A DNA stretch of 64,000 nucleotides from Astropecten irregularis. Its lineage: Eukaryota > Echinodermata > Asteroidea > Paxillosida > Astropectinidae. Position 1 is the first letter of the stretch; every line of letters starts with the position of its first letter. Shown here piece after piece: positions 54,401 through 63,405 of this stretch. The notes beneath the pieces are model-generated. The model saw only the letters and a list, made by a program, of their open reading frames with translations, was not told where the DNA came from and did no database searches. A program made the translations under genes and the position numbers. The stretch spans positions 13,190,499 to 13,254,498 of the forward strand of contig OZ020250.1 of assembly GCA_963971285.1 (NCBI GenBank), read 5' to 3'.

Positions 54401-55396
54401 ATAAGTGGAAAATATAATAAAATCGACTTACCCTCCTCAGAAGTAGTTCCTGCAGACAAAAAAAAAGATATTTGTACAATTAGGAATTTGCAAACAAAGG
54501 AAAATGAAAATTGACAAGTATTTGATTTGTTTTTCACTGACATAATACTCACAAAGAGTCACAAATGATTCATGTGTTTGGATATTCCAATGTGAAATTA
54601 TGTTTAAAATATGAATGAATTATCAAAATATAATACATACCTTGTCATTATTTAAGTCATGTCGCTTCGTTTGCTTGTCTTCCGGGTCTGAAAATAGAAA
54701 CATAATTCATGATAACAAATTGTCAAAATTACCAAAAATTACACTATTTCAACTGCAGCATGTTAAATGAAATAAATGCCCATCATATATTTTGTGATTG
54801 ACTTCAGAAATTTGATTCTAACCCCCAAAATGTTGATTTGGAAACATTTTTGGTGATCAAGAATTTGATAATACAAATCCGAGAGTTCAATGAAAGAACA
54901 CATTAATTAAACTGTAATTAAATTATCTAATATGATTCTGAAGATAGGGTAAATGTGAACAGGTGGTTCCTAAAAACTATAGCTACAAGCAGTAAGAAAA
55001 CTGTACTTTTTAACAGAAATATTGCAGACACTTCTTTAATCTAGGGTTTTGGAATATTTGCTGAAAGTCAAAAATATCGTTTGGGAGCATCTAGAAGCTA
55101 TAAAAAGTTGTTTTCCTTTTTTAAATAGAACCATTTGTCCTGTCCTTTATACATGTAGTTTGGGAACCACTTGTCCACAATTACCGAAAAGAGGCACTCA
55201 GTTCTGAACTAAATATGCAGTATTATGCTGATGATATCAAATGGTACATACAATTATACAATTGGTTTAATAACTTTGCCAACAATCTTTCGCAAGCTGT
55301 CAAAATAACGAACGTACCTTTGACTGGTGCAGAGGAAACTATGGTCAAAACAGCACAGAACAGCACAAAAATGCCGAATTCCCGTACAGATTTCAT
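40529..55396 (-). CDS. Secreted acidic protein with one thyroglobulin type-1 domain, 19 exons
   Basis: Exons, 5' to 3': 55396-55318, 54687-54641, 54449-54432, 53703-53683, 53281-53168, 52430-52379, 51700-51599, 51462-51427, 51257-51222, 50179-50144, 49460-49371, 48438-48238, 47304-47191, 46213-46097, 45048-44986, 44446-44336, 42913-42640, 41824-41736, 40671-40529; 1743 nt, 580 aa. Residues 1-22 are a signal peptide (FGIFVLFCAVLTIVSSA). Next come basic-paired stretches (TKRHD, LLLRR, GRRSS, KRLLD), three copies of HEERGRVIKSD (145-180), then five helical units of the form (I/L)SxxDLxxxLxxI(R)xxK (about 190-412) separated by Asp/Glu-rich linkers. The thyroglobulin type-1 domain (459-529) has all six cysteines (460, 489, 500, 505, 507, 529), with CDEDGYYAPKQC and CYCV in place of the usual CWCV. 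The tail is charged and helical. From exon 7 onward nearly every junction is phase 1. The paired basic sites and acidity recall granin-type precursors. I do not recognise the gene, and its function is unknown. Confidence 0.8.
40790..40866 (+). repeat. 75-bp dispersed repeat, copy 1
   Basis: ACAAGTAATAAACTGCTGC...ATGACCTGAAATATATC recurs at 41018-41099 and, diverged, at 53330-53402. The first two flank the MITE at 40856-40976. Confidence 0.7.
40856..40976. mobile_element. MITE, GAGTTAAGAGGGCCTGA ends
   Basis: GGAGTTAAGAGGGCCTGACG and GCATCAGGCCCTATTAACTCC are inverted. The inner TCGATCCTAGCAAGATC and GATCTTGCTAGGATCGA are too, so it is almost wholly palindromic. It is in the last intron of the thyroglobulin-domain gene. 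Confidence 0.75.
41018..41099 (+). repeat. 75-bp dispersed repeat, copy 2
   Basis: Nearly identical to 40790-40866 (ACAAGTAATAAACTGCTGC, TGACCTGGAATATATC), continuing into GGAGTTAGGAGGGCCTAA, a MITE-end relic. Confidence 0.7.
41347..41590. mobile_element. MITE, (GAGCC)-rich ends, copy 3 (inverted)
   Basis: GGGACTTTCTCAAACCTCAG and AAGCTTTGAGAAAGCCCCC are the ends. The interior matches the reverse complement of 36161-36384 (TTTGGCTGCGGTTTGGAAG). GGAGCCGGAGCC repeats near the right end. Confidence 0.65.
42393..42434 (-). repeat. (CAG)14 microsatellite in an intron
   Basis: Fourteen pure CTG units on the plus strand, CAG on the sense strand of the host gene. They sit in a wider degenerate CTG/TTG-rich tract (about 42315-42610). 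It lies between the two exons that encode the thyroglobulin domain. Open frames through it (poly-Ala, poly-Ser, poly-Cys) are spurious. Confidence 0.9.
42950..43190. repeat. Head-to-head pair of S1 SINEs
   Basis: A minus-strand copy (AAAATTGACTAGAGCGGGATTC, ACTGAGCTATCCAGCCC) faces a plus-strand copy (GGGCTGGATAGCTCATCAGTTGG, GGTTCGAATAACCC). The arms are about 85 bp with a spacer of about 45 bp, so the RNA could fold into a long hairpin. The plus copy has small insertions in both boxes. Confidence 0.75.
43420..43779 (+). other. 119-codon open frame, unrecognised
   Basis: An uninterrupted frame starting MGDFHAYSCREPTAK and ending with the stop at 43779. The product would be basic, with no signal peptide, known domain or zinc motif. 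It lies antisense within an intron of the thyroglobulin-domain gene, without splice context, promoter or homologue that I recognise. It may be a transposon fragment or chance. Confidence 0.15.
43879..44240. mobile_element. MITE A copy
   Basis: AAAGGTAATATCATACTTTGG is the left end and CTACCAAAGTGTGATGGCCCC the worn right end. The inner GAAATGCAGATTCATG, CATACGGTGCCCACG and CCATCACCATCTTTATACCC are shared. It lies about 95 bp from an exon. Confidence 0.75.
45595..46073 (-). repeat. SINE S2 copy interrupted by a MITE
   Basis: GGCAGGCTAATCATCCTTAC to CCACCTATGCCCCC matches 1661-1980 in the same orientation. It is split at the B-box by 45875-46018. The sequence resumes exactly at GGGCCACTTTGGTGAGAGG. 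Exon 14 of the thyroglobulin-domain gene starts 24 bp beyond. Confidence 0.8.
45875..46018. mobile_element. Palindromic MITE inside SINE S2, with target duplication
   Basis: GCCGATTTCACTAACGCTTTG and CAAAGCGTTAGTGAAATCGACC are inverted ends, with CCCAAATCCATCGCTTAAC inverted further in. CCTGGG stands on both sides (45869-45874, 46019-46024) and once only in the uninterrupted SINE type. The element is about 144 bp. Confidence 0.8.
48019..48202. mobile_element. MITE, GGCTGCGTTCGAGCG ends
   Basis: GGCTGCGTTCGAGCG and CGCTCGAACGCAGCC are perfect inverted ends. The interior repeats GAGTATACTC several times and is GC-rich. It ends about 36 bp from an exon (48238) of the thyroglobulin-domain gene. 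Confidence 0.75.
48880..49200. mobile_element. Two MITE B fragments
   Basis: GTGCTTAAGCAGCTCCATAAAATTGGCCCC (written here only to locate 48958-48987) is a right end, and GGGCCAATTTCAATGAGCTGC near 49112 a left end of the GGGGCCAATTTCA family. Neither copy is complete. Confidence 0.45.
49537..49845. mobile_element. MITE A copy
   Basis: AAAGGTACTATCATACTTTGG and AAAGTATGATATTACCTTT are the ends, about 309 bp apart. The body has ACAGGGTATAAAGATGGTG and CGCCTGAAATG. Confidence 0.8.
49842..50040. mobile_element. MITE A fragment abutting the previous copy
   Basis: AAAGGCAACTTTATACTTTGG begins directly at the end of the previous copy. The right half is missing; TATTCACAGGAGTTTTGATC is the last recognisable block. 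Confidence 0.6.
50405..50644. mobile_element. MITE B copy
   Basis: GGGGCCAATTTCACGGCACTG and AGCGCCATGGAATTGGCTCC, with CTTAGCACAAAAAATTTGG and CAAATTTTTGTGCTTAG inside. It is closely similar to 60953-61197. Confidence 0.75.
50778..51104. mobile_element. MITE A copy between duplicated exons
   Basis: AAAGGTAATATCATACAGG and AAAGTCTGATACTACCTTT are the ends. Inside are GGGTATAAAGATGGTGATGG and the GATCTTTTAAAGATCAAAAA stem. The insertion post-dates the exon duplication. Confidence 0.75.
51768..52035 (-). repeat. S2-like tRNA-derived SINE, diverged
   Basis: An ATT-rich tail on the left is followed by GGTGGGAGGAAAATCCCAG and the B-box region GAGCCGGACTTGAACCC. The layout matches SINE S2 but the sequence is clearly different, so it is a second subfamily. 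It lies next to exon 7 of the thyroglobulin-domain gene. Confidence 0.6.
52456..52804. mobile_element. MITE A copy, CAATCATGTATTA subtype
   Basis: TACAGAATTGGTAACATCC and TTACCAATCATGTATTATACCTTT bound the copy. ACGACCGAAAACAGTTTTGA links it to 38306 and 38935. Confidence 0.65.
52801..53037. mobile_element. MITE A copy, short
   Basis: AAAGGTAGTATCATACTTTG and CAAAGTATGATACTACCTTT are near-perfect ends. It starts within the end of the previous copy, so the two share a few bases. Confidence 0.8.
53330..53402 (+). repeat. 75-bp dispersed repeat, copy 3
   Basis: ACAAGTAATAAACTGCTGC then CCAAAATAATGACCTGAAA matches 40790-40866. Confidence 0.6.
53578..53670 (+). repeat. SINE S1 relic lacking its tRNA core
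   Basis: GGCTTCTGACTGTCAAAGAAC, then GGGACACCACCAACACCGC, then CCAGTCAATTTTTCTTT. The segment from box A through box B present in other copies is absent, leaving only the flanks. Confidence 0.65.
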
Positions 55397-55457
55397 GATT
55401 GCAGGAAGTGGAACAATATCGGAAAGAAACCACGACTTAAAAAGCGATCATGGGTAG

Positions 55458-55469
55458 GCCTATATAATA
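55458..55469 (-). promoter_or_regulatory. Candidate TATA box for the thyroglobulin-domain gene
   Basis: TATTATATAGG on the minus strand lies about 65 bp upstream of the ATG at 55396, leaving room for a 5' UTR of about 35 nt. The location is right but the motif is common in AT-rich DNA. Confidence 0.3.
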
Positions 55470-56170
55470 ATATCTGCTTCCGATTTCGTCAAAAAATAAA
55501 TTCAGCAGAAAAAAACATCCACTTACTACTTGTTGGTTAACAACCCACGCAGTCAGGTATATAGACCGAATCTTTCACAAGAGCTTTATCTACAAAAGTC
55601 ACGAATTCTTTGGTCAAAGATAAACTTTGTAGGGTTCAAAGTCTGTATGCTTGCATGCTAACTTGGTTCACTGTCGACAGTCAAACAGTTGATCAAAATT
55701 GTCTTGTTTGATGTGTGGGTTGTGTTTTCTTTTTGGCCTTCCTCCTCTGCACGTATCCTGATGACACACCCAAATAGTTTCAGTTGTTTAGTTTGCCCAA
55801 AAGACTAATAATCCTAGAAATTCCTCTTTTGATTTTATAGCAAATACAGAGACTACTCGTCTGCAAGTTTCAGGGTATAAATTGTGGGTGGCTGGCTAAC
55901 TGTTGCTTGTTATCTATGTAACACTTCCCGGTTAAACAGTATAGATAATAATTTAAGTGTATTGTTGACAGGTTGTGTTTTAATTTAGTGTCCACAATCG
56001 TCTATAAAAAAAAAACTTCCAATGAGATTAATTGTGTGACTGCTTTGCAAGAACGGTGTTCTTGTCATGTAGTTTGACCAGAATTGTGATCAGACAATGA
56101 TTTTGAATTCAATTCAATTGATTTCGGTTTATTTGTTTGAAAAACATTAATCTTAATCTCACAAGTTGCT

Positions 56171-56497
56171 TTAAAGGTTATATCATACTTTGGTTTTTGC
56201 CATAGAAATGCAGATTCATGGGCACAAATGTCAAAGAAGATACAATAACATCGATCTGTGAAATTTTCAGTCCCATACGGTGCCTACTTTTTGACAAAAC
56301 AATGGAAAACGCCCACAGTATTTTTAAAATCTTAATTGTTATCTTTAAAAGATCAACATTGTTTTTGGTAATTGTTTTTACTCTTTTCTGGATAAATAAT
56401 CGTTCAGGGCAGAAAATCTTTATAGGCCCCTGTAAGTTATGGGTAATTGTGTGAAGATTTTTGTTTTGGTAATACTTAAGTATGATAGTACCTTTAA
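56171..56497. mobile_element. MITE A copy
   Basis: AAAGGTTATATCATACTTTGG and AAGTATGATAGTACCTTTAA are the ends. GAAATGCAGATTCATGGGC and CCATACGGTGCCTAC are inside. Confidence 0.8.
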
Positions 56498-57742
56498 CTT
56501 TATAATTAAGCACTAAAAAACTGCATGGTGATTAAGCACAATATACCCTGCACAATAAAACCAGTTTGCCCGTGAACACTGTGTATGAAATTCTATCCTG
56601 TTAGCACAAGACAGCGCATACATTTCAAAAGCTCAAAACCTATCACAAAGATTTGGTTGGTAATGCTGTTTAATAATGCCTGTGGAGGGCTTTTTATGCT
56701 AAGCGAAATGTTCATGCTTAAGCAGCTCTTTAAAAGTTAGCCATGCTTTGGGAAAAGAGGTAGGATTGTGGTCAGATAGTTAACTTTGTGATCAGAGTTT
56801 ATTTTTAGCATATGATGTAATGTTGACAGTCCAATGTATGTGTTGCTTTGTACAGGCATAAGCACATAATTTTGATGACATGGATAGAATCCAATTTTCC
56901 AAAAAAACTTAAATTCTGAGTATTAGGCCTACATCAGTCCCACTCTCGTTGATTTTAATTGTCTCAGTACTGTAAAATAGTTTTTAAAGCAGCATTGAAA
57001 AATGGCAGCTAACCATTATCACATTTTAAACTAATCAAGGGGGAAGATTGAAAATGAAATTGAGACTTTAGCCCAATCATTCATCACTCCCCTTATCACA
57101 TATTATCTTTTGTACATCTTACTGGTACAACTTCAGTCAATAAATCTGAAATCATTTGTACCATTTTTTATGCACATATCACTTTTTACATAATGAAACA
57201 TCTTTAAACGATTTTGTTTTCAGATAATATTAAGTCTGTGCACTTTATTTGTCACATCAGATAAATACAAAAGGAAAAATCAATTTGGATATTACAAAAG
57301 AAATTCATTGTACTCAAACAGCAGTATATACAGAACAAGCTTTCTTATATTTCTTTTTTATATTAAGATTAGGAATAGTGTTATTTGAATAAAAATAACT
57401 AGTGTTGTATTTGAATACGTTCAAGAAAGGCATTCGGCTTAATGAATATTTATAACTACACATATATACTGTAACAATTTCACAAAAACTATTGTTTGTT
57501 CCACAACATTTTCACCATTACATGCATCAACATTCAGCTTGCTAAAACAAATTTTATGAAATTTTCAATTAAGACACTTAAAATCAAACATTTTGGACAG
57601 ATTTGTTTATAACAGGCAATGACAGTGCTTTTAAAATAAAACTCAACATATTTTTGCTCAGTGCCGTATCTGTGGTTACATATGACGACATTCAGTTATG
57701 GCCAATGAGGGCGCTCTATCAGCGCCATGTCTCGGACAAAAT

Positions 57743-58106
57743 TAAAGGTAGTATCATACTTTGGTAAGAAACCAAAACAGAAATGTTCACAGATTTACGT
57801 ATAACTTACAGGGTATGAAGATGGTGGTGGTAGAAAGATACCATTAAAATTGTTTCTGCCTGAAATGGTGTATTTATCCAGAAATTAGTATAACGACGAC
57901 CGGAAATCTTTTTGATCTTTTAAAAGATAAAAAATAAAGAAAAAAGACTTAAGAAATACTGTGGCTGTTTTTCACGATTTTCTCAAAAAGTGGGCACCGT
58001 ATGGGACTGAAATTTTAACAGATGACTGTGATTGTATCTTCCTTGATATATTTGCCCATGAATCTGTACTTCTTTGACAAAAACCAAAGTATGATATTAC
58101 CTTTTA
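57743..58106. mobile_element. MITE A copy, best preserved
   Basis: AAAGGTAGTATCATACTTTGG and CCAAAGTATGATATTACCTTTT are the ends. The interior has the full order of family blocks (GTTCACAGATTTACG, GAAGATGGTGG, GATCTTTTAAAAGAT, GGGCACCGTATGGGAC, ATGAATCTGTACTTC). At about 364 bp it can serve as the family reference. Confidence 0.85.
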
Positions 58107-58384
58107 ATTAATGGTATGCCCAATGTCTACAAATTTACAATCATCCATTACATTCTTGCATAAATGAAAATGAATCAACTGATTTTCAATGACTTCATTT
58201 GTCAATTTAGATGCAAAGCATTTTTGTTCTGACTAGAACTCCAAAAAAATGGGGGTCTTCTGAAACAGCGCCCTCACAAGACCAACAATGTCTAGTGGTT
58301 GTAGCAAGTGGTGATATAAATATACTGTACATACAGTGATAAATATGGTAATTTGACACAAAATGTTGCTAGGTGGTTGTGGTT

Positions 58385-61300
58385 TCAACTTGCTTTCACA
58401 CCGGCAGTTTTCAGCACGTCTGCTGCTAGCGACGACACGGCCACGTCTGCGTGTGAGCTTGCTGTCTGCACCATGTCTTGCAGAGCCGCGCATAACCTCT
58501 GACCTTTCTCTCGCAGCATGTCCGCATGCTGCTTGTCTGTCGATATCTGAAACGAGGCAAAAAAGCAAAGATAATTCCACACAATGTTTTACAACTTTGG
58601 CAATGGCAATTAACATTGATACACATTGTAGTCGGTTGTGCGATCAATCTTAGGGGCCGTCCATAAAGTACGTACGCACGAAATGCCGACTTTTTTGACC
58701 CCCCCTCCCCCTCTGTACGCATGGCGTACGCAGTGGTCCCAACCCCCCCTCCCCCCCTGTACGCATACGCATTCCACATTAGGTTTTTCACTTCTCGTGG
58801 TCCCTTGCTTTAGCATCATTCAAATGTCACCGTAATCCGGGCCGGTACCGTTATTGGGACGTCACTTAAAAATTCTGAAATGAACGACTAAAGTTTAACA
58901 GGTGTTTGTACATTTACAGATGGATTTAAGAAAAAAAAGGAAAAAACAAAACAATCCTGGTGCTTTTTTCACGTTTTTAACCTCTTTTTTCGCGCGATAA
59001 TGCTATGCAAATTTTTCGTTTGCGTACGGTACGCATTGGCCTTAAACCCACCTCCCCCCCTGTACGCATGGCGTACGCATCGGTAACAACCCCCCCTCCC
59101 CCCCTTCGTGCGTACGTACTTTATGGACGGCCCCTTACTGCACTACATGTATATTTTAAAAAAAAATTAAAAAAATTTGCGTATGATATCCACACATGTT
59201 TTGTAAAATACAATGCAGAAAACAATGCAGAAAACATCAGCAAATTTATTGTAGACTGACAAGTGAAACTGACATAGCTTGCGATGCTATATTTAAAAAA
59301 GTTAACAATTTTTGCGTATGATATCCACACACCTTTTGTAAAACTTGTCAAATACAATGCAGAAAACATCAGCACATTTATTGTAGAATGACAAGTGAAA
59401 CTGACATAGCTTGCGATGCTATTTGTCACCCAGGGCCCAATTTCATGGTTCTACTTTAGTAGGAAACCAAAACAGAAATGTTCACAGATTTATGTATAAA
59501 TTACAGGGTATAAAGATGGACCTCGTACAAACATACAGTTAAACTTTTCCCGCCTGAAATGCTGTATTTATCCAAAAATGAGTACAGGTAGTAAAACAAA
59601 AGACCGAAAACAGTTTTGATCTCCGCTCCGAGATCAAAACCTCACGATTACAAATACCTTTGCTGTTTTCTATTGTTTCCAATGATCAATTGAGCTGAAA
59701 ATTTCACAGGTTTGTTTTTATTTCATGACAAATCAAATTATGAACAGACCGCAGCTGTTCTATCAACTTGACCAAAGTATGATAGTATCTTTAAGCAGAG
59801 CCATGAATTTAGGCCCAGGACATAATGTGCAACTGAAAGGGGACCCTGGACTGGTCAAATGTTGACAAGGGTTGTAAGATTAGCCACTTAATAGATTAGA
59901 AGACTTTGACAGCACCTACCACTCTCTTGATGAATCTCAGCAGCAGTTTTTGTCTTTTGGCATCTGACTTGGGCAGCGCTCTGGCCAGGCAGTCCATGTT
60001 GTCACCGGACATCGTGTCCTTATATTCACCGCCAAACAGCTGAGCAATCAGTGACAGGCACTCACAGGCTGCATGCTTGATGTCTCTGTCCTTGCTGCAC
60101 ACCTGAATCAAGAGTTTGGATAAAATTGTTAACTGATGAGGAATCTTAATACCATAACCTTTTTCAGATACAAGTAACAAACTATTTGATGACCTACAAT
60201 ACATAATACTTAGAGTTTGGAAGTCTTGACATTATATGCAGAGATGTGAGTGGCCACACACAAACAAATCTGAAAACACCAAGGAAAAAGCTGAAATTTA
60301 AAAGTTGTTATACTTTTGTACAGAGCAGGTATACAAAAAAGATGAAATTTTGCATAAAAATTTAAACAAAAAAATCGGAACAGAGATGAAATAATCTTTA
60401 CCAGCTGCATGAAGCAATCGGTGACCTCCACTAATGGCTTGTTGGTCAGAAGTAAGGCTTCTGCTCCGTGGGTGTCGGCGTTCACGCCAGACTTCTTGGC
60501 CTACAACAATTATTGAAAAAAATAATTTGTTGAATGCGGCAATGTCAAATTCAAGTAAATCGTGAGACTAATATAAATCCAGATGTCATGGGTTCGAACC
60601 CCACCCGAGTTGCTTCAATGGAGTCATTACCTGCAAGACTTGTCTGACAGTGGCAGCCACGTATTTCAGAAGAATAAGGATGGTACCCTGCAAGCTGGTA
60701 AGCAGCAGCTGGACACTCTTGGTGTCTGTGTTCTCGTCCGAGTCCACATAGATGTTCACCCCTTGCTGCAGAAGGTTGCACAGGTGATCAACGATACCTG
60801 GACGGGAAAGCAAAAACTGACTGACGTGAATTGACTGATGAAGTCTGACATGAACTTGTAAGGAGCAGAAATTTCATTATGATTGAAGAAAAAGTATAAA
60901 CGGTGACAAAAAATGAACACTCATTGAAATGCTTTACCTGACAACAGAGCAAACTGGGACCAATTTGATAGAGCTGCTTAGCAAAAACAAAAACCGCTAA
61001 GCATGACATACATTTCTGTCTTAATAAAAACAGGATTAACAACCAAATTTCCATGTGTTGTGTATCACTTGCAATTGTTCTTTGGCTGACCAATGAATAT
61101 CAAATCAAATTTTCAATGGTGGTTTGTTTTATTGGGCCAGCCATTTGTGTGCTAAGCAATTTTTTGTGCTAAGCATCTCTTTGAAATTGGCCCCAGGAGG
61201 CTCTCAAGGATACTTGTTTTACAAAGCTTAATAGGTAAACTGACTGGATTATTCCAGTGGTCCCAGGTTTTAATCCCGCTCCAGTAAATATTTGACAAGT

Positions 61301-63183
61301 GAATAAAGAAAAATTGACTGGAGCGGGATTCGAAACGGCGACCTCCTGAATACCGTATGGGCGCACTACCATCTAAGCTATCCCGCCTTACGTTGGTGGT
61401 GTCCCCAATAGTCAATTATCGTTTGGCAGTCAGAAGCCATGAAACCACGCACACACCGCCATATCCCAAGGATCATTTCATCAATACGAACAGCAATGCT
61501 GCAACCTGAGAACAATACATGGGGGATCACTCAAAGAGGATACGGCTATTTCTTTGTACAATTTTTAATGATTTAAAATTAATCCAGTCAGTTTCCGTTG
61601 TGGTTATTTGATGAAATGGTACAAGTTTACTGAAGCTACACGGACCTTGCACAAATCGTGCTTAGACTTGAAGGAATAGCCGCTACTCAGAGAGACTTAC
61701 CCTGATCGTGCAGCGCCTTCATATCAGTCTCCTTATGGCTCACCAAACAGTGTAAGATTCCAACAAGGTTCCTCACTGTACTTCCAATTGGTGCATTCTG
61801 ATGATCCAAAAGAACTTGAAAGAGGACTGGATACAAGTCTAGCTCTTCCACCCGCCTTCACAAAAAAAAAAAAAACCACATTTCAATGGGAGACTTTTGG
61901 AGAATGCTGTTGATAGAGGGCAGCAAACTACCAGTCTCCTGAAAACCATTGTACACGCTTTAAGTACGGCGGTTGTCCAAAAACTCTCCAAAAGACGTAG
62001 GAAAATACTGTGACTATTAAGTTCTGCCCATTTACAAATAATTTTTAGATTCACATTGCAACTCATCCCGATTTTAATGCCCAAAAACACAAAGTGATTT
62101 GAAATTGTTATTTTGGTGAGGAATAATGTGGTAGGCCTCGCTTGCCAAAGTAAAAACTTTGTGCACACAACACAATGCTGTTTGCCACCATGATCATTTG
62201 TAACTTTTCCTTTTGATAACCAATCTCCACAAATTCTGCATTTGTTTGTTCTGGGGAACTCATGTCCTCCCAGCCCACCACAACATGACACTGCACAGTA
62301 TGTACCAGGCATTTCATGCAATAATTTAAGTCGGTTATGTTTATGACGAATATTCGTACACAAAAGCAATGTCAACAAAATCAACACACTTTTCCCGAGA
62401 TGGTGAAGCGCGCCCTCTTGAGATTAACAATGGTTAGTCAAAAGCAAAGATTATATAGCGCTACGCGCAAGATGGGGAACTCTCCCTGAAACGTGTAAGC
62501 GCCATGGGCACGCGCTCCACGTACGGAGATGATATGAGCGATGTGTGCGGTCCCGTGCAAAAGTAGGTCCAGAAAACCACAAAAAAATTGCCATTTTCAT
62601 ATTCAGTTGCTTTCACATCAATGTCAAATATTTCTATTTATAATAAACAATAGGTTTTAATCCAATCCGGGCCAAAATTTTGCCTTACACTCCCCTTTTC
62701 TTTGATAAAGAGTCCAGCCTCCATATGTCCCGTGTACAAACTACTCGCCAGTTACACACCAAAATGGCGGATCGTGTATAATTTGTATGGAGAATGGCGA
62801 CCTCCATACCGATTACCACGCGCCCTATGGTTAGTTATCCATCTTGCGCGTAGCACTATGTAATCTTTGGTCAAAAGTCTCCCATTCAATTTAGGTTTTG
62901 AATAATAATGCCACTCATCTTCTGCTTAGCAGTTTTGACCCAAGATTTTACCTGATGTAACTGGGACTCTTCTCAATCAAAGCCAGTAACAGCTTCAGGC
63001 CGTAGACCGGTACTGGGTCAGAATCCAGGAATATCTGCTCGCAATGAGGCAGGAACCGGTCCCCGATGATCTCCTCTAGGAGCTTGGGGTTGGCTAGAGG
63101 GCGCTCTTCGGTCAGCTCATCATGGGTCAAATACAATGAGGTGATCTCGGCGAAGAGACGAAGGCAGAAAATGCGGGTATCTC
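58385..63183 (-). CDS. ULK4: ULK4, C-terminal HEAT/ARM-repeat part (six last exons, partial)
   Basis: Exons on the minus strand: 63183-62952, 61855-61701, 60797-60631, 60500-60402, 60102-59920, 58546-58385 (stop). They give about 331 residues. ULK4 is a pseudokinase of the unc-51-like group with a long HEAT/ARM-like tail, linked to cilia, microtubules and neural development. Matches to the vertebrate tail run in order: CLRLFAEITSLY, FLDSDPVPVYGLKLLLALIE (vertebrates have LEPDPVPAYALKLLVAM), VEELDLYPVLFQV, DQGIVDHLCNLL, EALLLTNKPLVEV, GGEYKD, KRQKLLLRFIKRV and a final AADVLKTAG. All junctions are GT/AG with matching phases. The kinase-like domain and most repeats lie beyond 64000. Introns hold a GGGGCCGTCC MITE, two other MITEs, a SINE and a THAP-like relic. 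Confidence 0.9.
58653..59134. mobile_element. MITE, GGGGCCGTCCATAAAGTACG ends
   Basis: GGGGCCGTCCATAAAGTACG and CGTACTTTATGGACGGCCCC are perfect 20-bp ends. Each arm continues with C-rich tracts and TGTACGCATGGCGTACGCA repeats. It is 482 bp in the last ULK4 intron. Similar GGGGCCGTCCATAAAGTA elements are known in many invertebrates. Confidence 0.85.
59178..59422 (+). repeat. Tandem duplication, unit about 125 bp
   Basis: TTTGCGTATGATATCCACAC...GACATAGCTTGCGATGCTAT occurs twice (59178-59292, 59310-59422). A small internal duplication of CAATGCAGAAAA is present only in the first. Confidence 0.85.
59446..59795. mobile_element. MITE A copy
   Basis: GAAACCAAAACAGAAATGTTC near the worn left end and ACCAAAGTATGATAGTATCTTT on the right. 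Inner ACCGAAAACAGTTTTGATC and GAGATCAAAACC are inverted. Confidence 0.65.
60953..61197. mobile_element. MITE B copy
   Basis: GGGACCAATTTGATAGAGCTGC and CATCTCTTTGAAATTGGCCCC are the ends. ACCAAATTTCCATGTGTTG is shared with 50405-50644. It lies in a ULK4 intron. Confidence 0.7.
61300..61625 (-). repeat. SINE S1, near full length
   Basis: GAATAAAGAAAAATTGACTGG and GCGGGATTCGAAACGGCGACC are the reversed tail and B-box, and AAGCTATCCCGCC the A-box end. GTCAATTATCGTTTGGCAGTC and ATATCCCAAGGATCATTTC follow as the body. It lies in a ULK4 intron. Confidence 0.7.
61882..62892 (-). mobile_element. DNA-transposon remnant with a THAP-like coding relic
   Basis: TTCAATGGGAGACTTTTGG on the left faces CAAAAGTCTCCCATTCAA on the right, about 1 kb apart in a ULK4 intron. 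An inner pair, AGCGCTACGCGCAAGATGG and CCATCTTGCGCGTAGCACT, spans 62444-62872. On the minus strand near 62315-62120 a frame starts MPGTYCAVSCCGGLGG, then CRICGDWLSKG and HCVVCTKF. This resembles a THAP zinc finger (C-x-C near the start, later CxxH), but the last ligand looks lost. THAP domains occur in P-element-type transposases. The reading is tentative. Confidence 0.35.
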
Positions 63184-63309
63184 CTGATGAAAACATGAAT
63201 TGGTCAACAAAATTAGCATCTACCCAACAGAGCAGCAACAAGAAGGTTAATGCGAACAGTTTATTGCCCTTCAAAAATGTAGATAAGAACTAAGTGCCTT
63301 TGAGTGCAC

Positions 63310-63405
63310 ATGAAAAAATCATGCGCTGGCTCAGGTGGGATTCGAACCTACAACCTCCTGCTTACTCGTGCAGATGCCATACCACTAGGCCACCGAGCTA
63401 GCTGG
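63310..63405 (-). repeat. tRNA-like sequence, probable SINE head or tRNA pseudogene
   Basis: On the minus strand: GCTCGGTGGCCTAGTGG (A-box), later AGGTTCGAATCCCACC (B-box) and a near-paired acceptor stem GCTCGGT/ACCTGAGC. The anticodon loop appears to be 8 nt and the T stem has a mismatch, so a working tRNA is unlikely. No tail was recognised. Confidence 0.5.

Larger units (their letters stand above)
55397..58384. other. Region between the thyroglobulin-domain gene and ULK4
   Basis: Holds the 5' flank of the thyroglobulin-domain gene, two MITE A copies (56171-56497, 57743-58106) and otherwise AT-rich sequence. At 56650-56740, GCTAAGCGAAATG...TTAAGCAGCTC is a worn MITE B piece. No exon was recognised. 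Confidence 0.5.

Noticed and set aside
61839-62387. 182-codon frame as a host gene
   Set aside because: It ends in the ULK4 exon boundary and spans transposon-like sequence. Only the short cysteine-rich part is interesting, as a relic.
63310-63405. Functional tRNA gene
   Set aside because: A and B boxes are good, but the anticodon loop length and a T-stem mismatch argue for a tRNA-derived repeat.
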